From assembly GCA_025146135.1 (NCBI GenBank), contig CP102255.1, positions 1,116,001 through 1,180,000 on the forward strand: a stretch of 64,000 nt of DNA, read 5' to 3'. Both the position numbers and the translations under genes were made by a program. Shown here piece by piece: positions 60,651-64,000 of the stretch (its first letter is position 1; each line of letters starts with the position of its first letter). The notes beneath the pieces were generated by a model. That model had not been told where the DNA came from. It was given only the letters and a program-made list of their open reading frames with translations, and did not search any database. Source of the stretch: Anaerotruncus colihominis (GTDB taxonomy: Bacteria; Bacillota; Clostridia; Oscillospirales; Ruminococcaceae).

Positions 60651-60673
60651 CTCGCTTTTAAGCGGGTTTTTTT
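60651..60673 (+). terminator. Terminator after the secreted protein gene
   Basis: CTCGCTT / AAGCGGG (60651-60666, one G-U pair) followed by seven T. Confidence 0.8.
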
Positions 60674-60700
60674 GCATGCTGCCATGGCATTGCACAGAAC

Positions 60701-60729
60701 TTTACTTTTTAAAAAAAATTGGGTAGAAT
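60701..60729 (+). promoter_or_regulatory. Possible sigma-A promoter of the YitT operon
   Basis: TTTACT (60701-60706), 17-base spacer, TAGAAT (60724-60729). Confidence 0.55.
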
Positions 60730-60807
60730 AATGATTATCGGCGCTTGGACAAGGCTGCCGCAGTCGTTTCACGAAAGCCGCATGCGCGCGGCAAAAGGAG
60801 GGTTCAA

Positions 60808-61737
60808 ATGAGCAGGCGGAAAAGTCCTGTTGCCACTTGGCTGGTGGATTTGCTTTATTTTGCGGTGGGCAGCGTGCTGTATGGGATGTCTGTCAACATG
60901 TTTACAGCTCCGAACCAGATCGCGCCGGGCGGGTTAACCGGCCTTTCCACACTCATCAACTATGTGTTCGGCACACCTATTGGCACCGTGATTTTTATTA
61001 TGAACCTGCCGCTGTTCGCATGGGCGTTTTTGGCGATCGGTTATAAGCTTGTGATGAAAACAGTCGTCGCCACATTTATGGTTTCGGCTGCAATCGATCT
61101 GATGAGCTTTATTGTGACGCCCTATTATGGAAATCAAATGCTGGCTGCGATTTTTGGCGGCGTAGTGGAGGGCTTTTCGCTGTCGTTGTTTTTTATGCGC
61201 GGCGGGACGACCGGCGGAACCGATTTGCTCGCGCGGCTGCTTAACAATCACCTGCGCCACATCTCGATGGCCAAGTTGATGATGTGTGTGGATGTGGTGA
61301 TTGTCGCGCTGGCAGGTTTTGTATATCAAAGCCTGGAGAGCGCTATGTATGCGCTGATCGTCATTTTTGTTTCGACACGCTTAATCGATACAATTCTTTA
61401 TGGTACCGATGTGGGCACAGGAAAGATGCTGTATGTGATATCTGAAAAAAATAAAGAAATTGCGCGTATAATTATGGAGGAACTGGATCGCGGCGTGACA
61501 TTTTTAAAGTCCCGCGGCGCTTACAGCGGACGTGAGGGTGAAATCATTCTATGTGCGGTACGCCGCGATGAAGTGGTCAAGGTCAATGATATTGTGCGCG
61601 GCGTCGACCCAAGTGCGTTTGTGATCGTAGGAGAAGCAGGTGAGATTTCCGGCGAAGGCTTTCGGGAATATCATCAAAATGACAAGCCGTTGACAGAGCT
61701 GCTGCAACGCAAAAAGAGACAGGGAGAGACGAAATGA
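60808..61737 (+). CDS. YitT-family membrane protein (DUF161/DUF2179)
   Basis: 309 residues with about five hydrophobic segments in the first 200. The family sequences FTAPNQIAPGGLTGLS and MRGGTTGGTDLLARL are followed by a cytoplasmic DUF2179 domain (ending YSGREGEIILCAVRR ... DPSAFVIV). The substrate of YitT proteins is unknown; a transporter role is assumed. ATG 60808 follows AAAGGAGGG. It overlaps the next gene (ATGA). Confidence 0.92.
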   Translation: MSRRKSPVATWLVDLLYFAVGSVLYGMSVNMFTAPNQIAPGGLTGLSTLINYVFGTPIGTVIFIMNLPLFAWAFLAIGYKLVMKTVVATFMVSAAIDLMSFIVTPYYGNQMLAAIFGGVVEGFSLSLFFMRGGTTGGTDLLARLLNNHLRHISMAKLMMCVDVVIVALAGFVYQSLESAMYALIVIFVSTRLIDTILYGTDVGTGKMLYVISEKNKEIARIIMEELDRGVTFLKSRGAYSGREGEIILCAVRRDEVVKVNDIVRGVDPSAFVIVGEAGEISGEGFREYHQNDKPLTELLQRKKRQGETK

Positions 61738-62138
61738 ATCGTTGGAACGACCGGGTTCGCCGCCTGCTCTATGGCCGCTATGGTCCCGACCAGTTGATGT
61801 GGGCGCTGCTTGTGCTTGTGGGAATCTTCATGTTATTGCGCTGGCTGACAGGCTGGCGTATGTGGTGGATTTTTTCGGTGCTTATGCTGGCGATCTGTTA
61901 TCTTCGCGTCTTTTCACACGATATTATGCGGCGCCGTGCGGAAAACGAATGGTTTCTGCGCCTCTGGCGGCCTGTGGCCAGACGCATTTCATTGGCGCGG
62001 GAGGCGGCGCGCGATGTAAAAACGCATCGCCACTTTCATTGTCCCAAATGCGGCCAACCGCTGCGGGTACCGCGCGGGCGGGGAAGGCTTGAAATCAGGT
62101 GTCCGCGCTGCGGTTATTGCTTCAAGCGCAGAACATAA
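61734..62138 (+). CDS. Small membrane protein with C-terminal zinc ribbon
   Basis: 134 residues. Two hydrophobic segments (about 20-38 and 43-58) are followed by a basic linker and a zinc-ribbon CPKCG ... CPRCG at the C-terminus. The family appears common near yitT or as a stand-alone gene in Clostridia but has no assigned role. Translationally coupled to the YitT gene, so the two probably function together. Confidence 0.8.
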   Translation: MNRWNDRVRRLLYGRYGPDQLMWALLVLVGIFMLLRWLTGWRMWWIFSVLMLAICYLRVFSHDIMRRRAENEWFLRLWRPVARRISLAREAARDVKTHRHFHCPKCGQPLRVPRGRGRLEIRCPRCGYCFKRRT

Positions 62139-62143
62139 CTATA

Positions 62144-62184
62144 TAAAAAAACCGCGTGCACCGTCCGGTGCACGCGGTTTTTTA
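62144..62184. terminator. Convergent bidirectional terminator
   Basis: ACCGCGTGCACCG (62151-62163) / CGGTGCACGCGGT (62166-62178), flanked by A and T runs. It lies between the zinc-ribbon gene and the kinase gene. Confidence 0.9.
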
Positions 62185-62190
62185 TATAGT

Positions 62191-63129
62191 TCAATTCTGT
62201 TTAATAAATTCCTGAATTAAGGATGCGGGCGGGATCAACGATTGATCGATTGGGAAGAAAAACGCCGCGCAGGCGCGTAGCCGTTCGATGGTTTCATGAT
62301 AGGGAGAATCACTATCCGGGTGTTCAAGAAGCCTGCAAAGCGCGTCCCGGTATAAAAACGGCTCATAATTGTGGACGGAATTGACATGCCGGTCAGCATA
62401 AATGCGGTATGGGCGGATGTACAGATCCTCTCCGCGGAGCACATAATCCCACATTTTCAAGGTTTCCTCCGCCGCGGTGCCGCGATAATAATAGTCACGC
62501 AGCAGACGGCGTGTCAAGCGCAGATCGCGAGCGCTCATTAAAAGATCACCCTGATCATTTACAAAATCGCTGTGCACGCTGATATAGGTTTTGACTGTGC
62601 GATGTCCATGAAAAGCAGGCGCAAGCACTGGATTAAGCGCATGAATTCCCTCTATAATCAAATACGTATGATTATCAAAAGTCAATTCAAATGTTTTTTC
62701 CGCACGTCTGCCGGCTGTAAAATCAAAGATAGGAAACTGCGCGCGGCCATCGCGGAAAAGTGTTTGCATCACGCGCTCAAAACATTCAAGATCAAGCCCT
62801 TCGACACTTTCATAGTTCTGATAGCCGTCCTCCCACCGGGGAAGTTCGTCGCTTGATTTGTAAAAATTGTCCAATGAAAGGCGGTTGACGCGTTTACCCC
62901 GCACATGCAGCTCTAAAGCAAGCTTTTTTGCAGTTGTTGTTTTTCCGGAGGCGGACGGTCCCGTTACAAGCAGCAGATGGATGTGGTCATGAGTAACCAT
63001 ATCACAAATAGAGGAAATCTGCTGATAGTAAGCATCCTCCACCTGTGCGATGGCATCGGCAGGATGACTAGACAGCGCACTTGCAATGGAAGATGTCCGC
63101 ACCTGCTCCATAACCTGGCTGTATTTCAA
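62191..63129 (-). CDS. Uridine-kinase-like P-loop protein
   Basis: 312 residues. The N-terminal ~55 residues precede a P-loop (GPSASGKTTTAKK) and a phosphoribulokinase/uridine-kinase core: SLDNFYKSSDELP, FDFTAGRR and LIIEGIHALNP. The N-terminal extension and long C-terminus fit a family of uridine-kinase homologues in Clostridia whose substrate is unproven, so I do not call it Udk. Start at ATG 63129. Confidence 0.84.
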   Translation of the reverse strand: MKYSQVMEQVRTSSIASALSSHPADAIAQVEDAYYQQISSICDMVTHDHIHLLLVTGPSASGKTTTAKKLALELHVRGKRVNRLSLDNFYKSSDELPRWEDGYQNYESVEGLDLECFERVMQTLFRDGRAQFPIFDFTAGRRAEKTFELTFDNHTYLIIEGIHALNPVLAPAFHGHRTVKTYISVHSDFVNDQGDLLMSARDLRLTRRLLRDYYYRGTAAEETLKMWDYVLRGEDLYIRPYRIYADRHVNSVHNYEPFLYRDALCRLLEHPDSDSPYHETIERLRACAAFFFPIDQSLIPPASLIQEFIKQN

Positions 63130-63182
63130 TATCCATACCCCCTGTCCGGCAGTTTTAAAGGCGGCTGCCGTTCGTTAAAATA

Positions 63183-63209
63183 GGGCGGGCGCCTGACATA
63201 CGCCCGCCC
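63183..63209 (-). terminator. Hairpin after desulfoferrodoxin, probable terminator
   Basis: GGGCGGGCG / CGCCCGCCC 9-bp stem, followed on the minus strand by TATTTTAA. Confidence 0.65.
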
Positions 63210-63223
63210 CACGCTTGTTCTGA

Positions 63224-63607
63224 TCAGATGGGCGTTTTCCACAGCCCATGCAAATTACAGTATGCGAAGGCGGCCACCGCTTCGTCATCAACCACAAGAA
63301 AACGCGCGGCAGCATCCTTTCCTGTTTGCAAAGCTTTGCGCTGGCCGCCGTGGCGGGTCTGTAAATAAATCCATGCGATATGGTGCTCGTCGCTCATCGG
63401 ATGCGGCGCGGAACCGACCTTTACACGCACTTCATTGCCCTCCACTTCGACGACAGGAACATGCTTTTCTGTTGCTGCGTCGGTTGTATTTGTGACAAGC
63501 TCTGTCATTGGTTCGCCACAGCAGACCGGCTTCACACCGGCATCATGGATCATACCGATGATATTGCCACAATGCTTACAAATCATAAATCTGTGTTCCA
63601 TGCTCAT
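63224..63607 (-). CDS. dfx: Desulfoferrodoxin (superoxide reductase, two-iron type)
   Basis: Reduces superoxide to peroxide without making oxygen, typical of anaerobes. 127 residues. The N-terminal desulforedoxin domain has ICKHC and the CC pair (CCGEP) for centre I. Centre II ligands are His in EKHVPV, two His in APHPMSDEHH, and Cys/His in YCNLHG. ATG 63607 follows GGAGG; ATG 63601 is an alternative. Promoter at 63687-63715. Confidence 0.95.
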   Translation of the reverse strand: MSMEHRFMICKHCGNIIGMIHDAGVKPVCCGEPMTELVTNTTDAATEKHVPVVEVEGNEVRVKVGSAPHPMSDEHHIAWIYLQTRHGGQRKALQTGKDAAARFLVVDDEAVAAFAYCNLHGLWKTPI

Positions 63608-63686
63608 GCTGAAAGACCTCCTTCAATTATGCTGCTCATCATTTATATGTCGACGACCACGCAGACACAGTGGTCTATGCTCTTTT

Positions 63687-63715
63687 ATTGTAACATGTGT
63701 GCAAGGTTTTCGCAA
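63687..63715 (-). promoter_or_regulatory. Sigma-A promoter of desulfoferrodoxin
   Basis: Minus strand TTGCGA (63710-63715), 17-base spacer, TACAAT (63687-63692). Confidence 0.75.
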
Positions 63716-63770
63716 GCGGCAGCCTTATAGCAAAAAAGTCTTTAAGGCTATGGCGTGAAGCGTCCTGCTG

Positions 63771-64000
63771 TGGTATAATAACCGCAGAGCGGTTAATTAT
63801 ACCGGCTTATGCCTAACGGCTCGCTGCTTACGCGGCAATCGCCTTTTGATGGCCGATTATACCATGCCGCTTCGCGGATATGGTATAATAACCGCAGAGC
63901 GGTTATTATACCGAGGTTATGGCCAAGGCGATACGCGGGCGCGGCCCGCTTCCGCCCTGATGGCCGATTATACCATACCGCTTCGCGGATATGGCATAAT
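63771..64000 (-). repeat. Palindromic repeat array, right copy (inverted; runs to window edge)
   Basis: Two tandem units in opposite orientation to 56645-56873. The outer unit (63882-64000) is the reverse complement of 56754-56873 with few differences. The inner unit (63771-63881) is more diverged, as is the inner unit of the left array. It holds no gene. Confidence 0.88.

Noticed and set aside
1-64000. rRNA, tRNA, prophage or complete insertion sequence
   Set aside because: No rRNA- or tRNA-like sequence, integrase, transposase or phage structural gene was recognised while reading both strands.

Overview
The window looks like chromosome of a motile, anaerobic, fairly GC-rich member of the Clostridia (Firmicutes). 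Evidence is the complete [FeFe]-hydrogenase maturation set, a T-box leader, csrA beside flagellin genes, Hcp, desulfoferrodoxin and bacteriohemerythrin, strong AGGAGG ribosome sites, and sigma-A promoters of the TTGNNN-17-TATAAT type. An Oscillospirales/Ethanoligenens-like organism would fit, but nothing here fixes the genus. No rRNA, tRNA, CRISPR array, prophage or intact insertion sequence was seen.

Layout. 1-0.55 kb: an amino-acid binding lipoprotein cut by the window edge. 0.8-5.2 kb (minus): a TM1266-like regulator, hydE, hydG and hydF behind a leader of about 340 nt that carries its own intrinsic terminator. 5.2-11.2 kb: GNAT acetyltransferase, DEAD-box helicase, a T-box-controlled Na+/solute symporter (specifier probably the tyrosine codon UAC), an Fe/Mn-SOD-like protein and an amidase. 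11.5-14.3 kb: csrA and two tandem flagellins, each with a GGA-loop hairpin just before its ribosome site. 14.4-40.7 kb: a glycan operon of about 26 kb. 40.7-56.6 kb: a YjfB-like motility protein, hemerythrin, lipoprotein, two-component system with a PepSY protein, a short pyruvate kinase, two transglutaminase lipoproteins with an alpha-2-macroglobulin-like giant, a Crh-like HPr, a glycosyltransferase and purine nucleoside phosphorylase. 56.6-64 kb: a region bounded by inverted copies of a palindromic repeat, holding an HcpR-like regulator with hcp, a secreted protein, a YitT transporter, a uridine-kinase-like protein and desulfoferrodoxin.

The most notable system is in the glycan operon. Its second half carries homologues of the enzymes that build the O-methyl phosphoramidate capsule modification of Campylobacter jejuni (Cj1415-Cj1418): an L-glutamine kinase, a CTP:phosphoglutamine cytidylyltransferase, a gamma-glutamyl-CDP-amidate hydrolase and an APS-kinase-like CDP-amidate kinase. 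With them are a methyltransferase, two sulfotransferase-like proteins that I infer to be the phosphoramidate transferases, and a PHP phosphatase that could recycle the 3',5'-bisphosphate by-product. The first half builds a CDP-6-deoxy-4-keto sugar (rfbF, rfbG) and adds two SDRs, a split transketolase, a radical SAM enzyme, UDP-galactopyranose mutase and soluble GT2 enzymes. No flippase or polymerase is visible and flagellins sit directly upstream, so cytoplasmic flagellin glycosylation with a phosphoramidate-decorated glycan is the leading hypothesis. Five consecutive proteins here share an N-terminal Rossmann-like module fused to different partners.

Regulation readable from sequence: CsrA sites on both flagellin mRNAs, the T-box, the hydrogenase-maturation leader, a shared operator-like inverted repeat between divergent promoters, and an HcpR-type palindrome about 41 bases upstream of the predicted hcp start.
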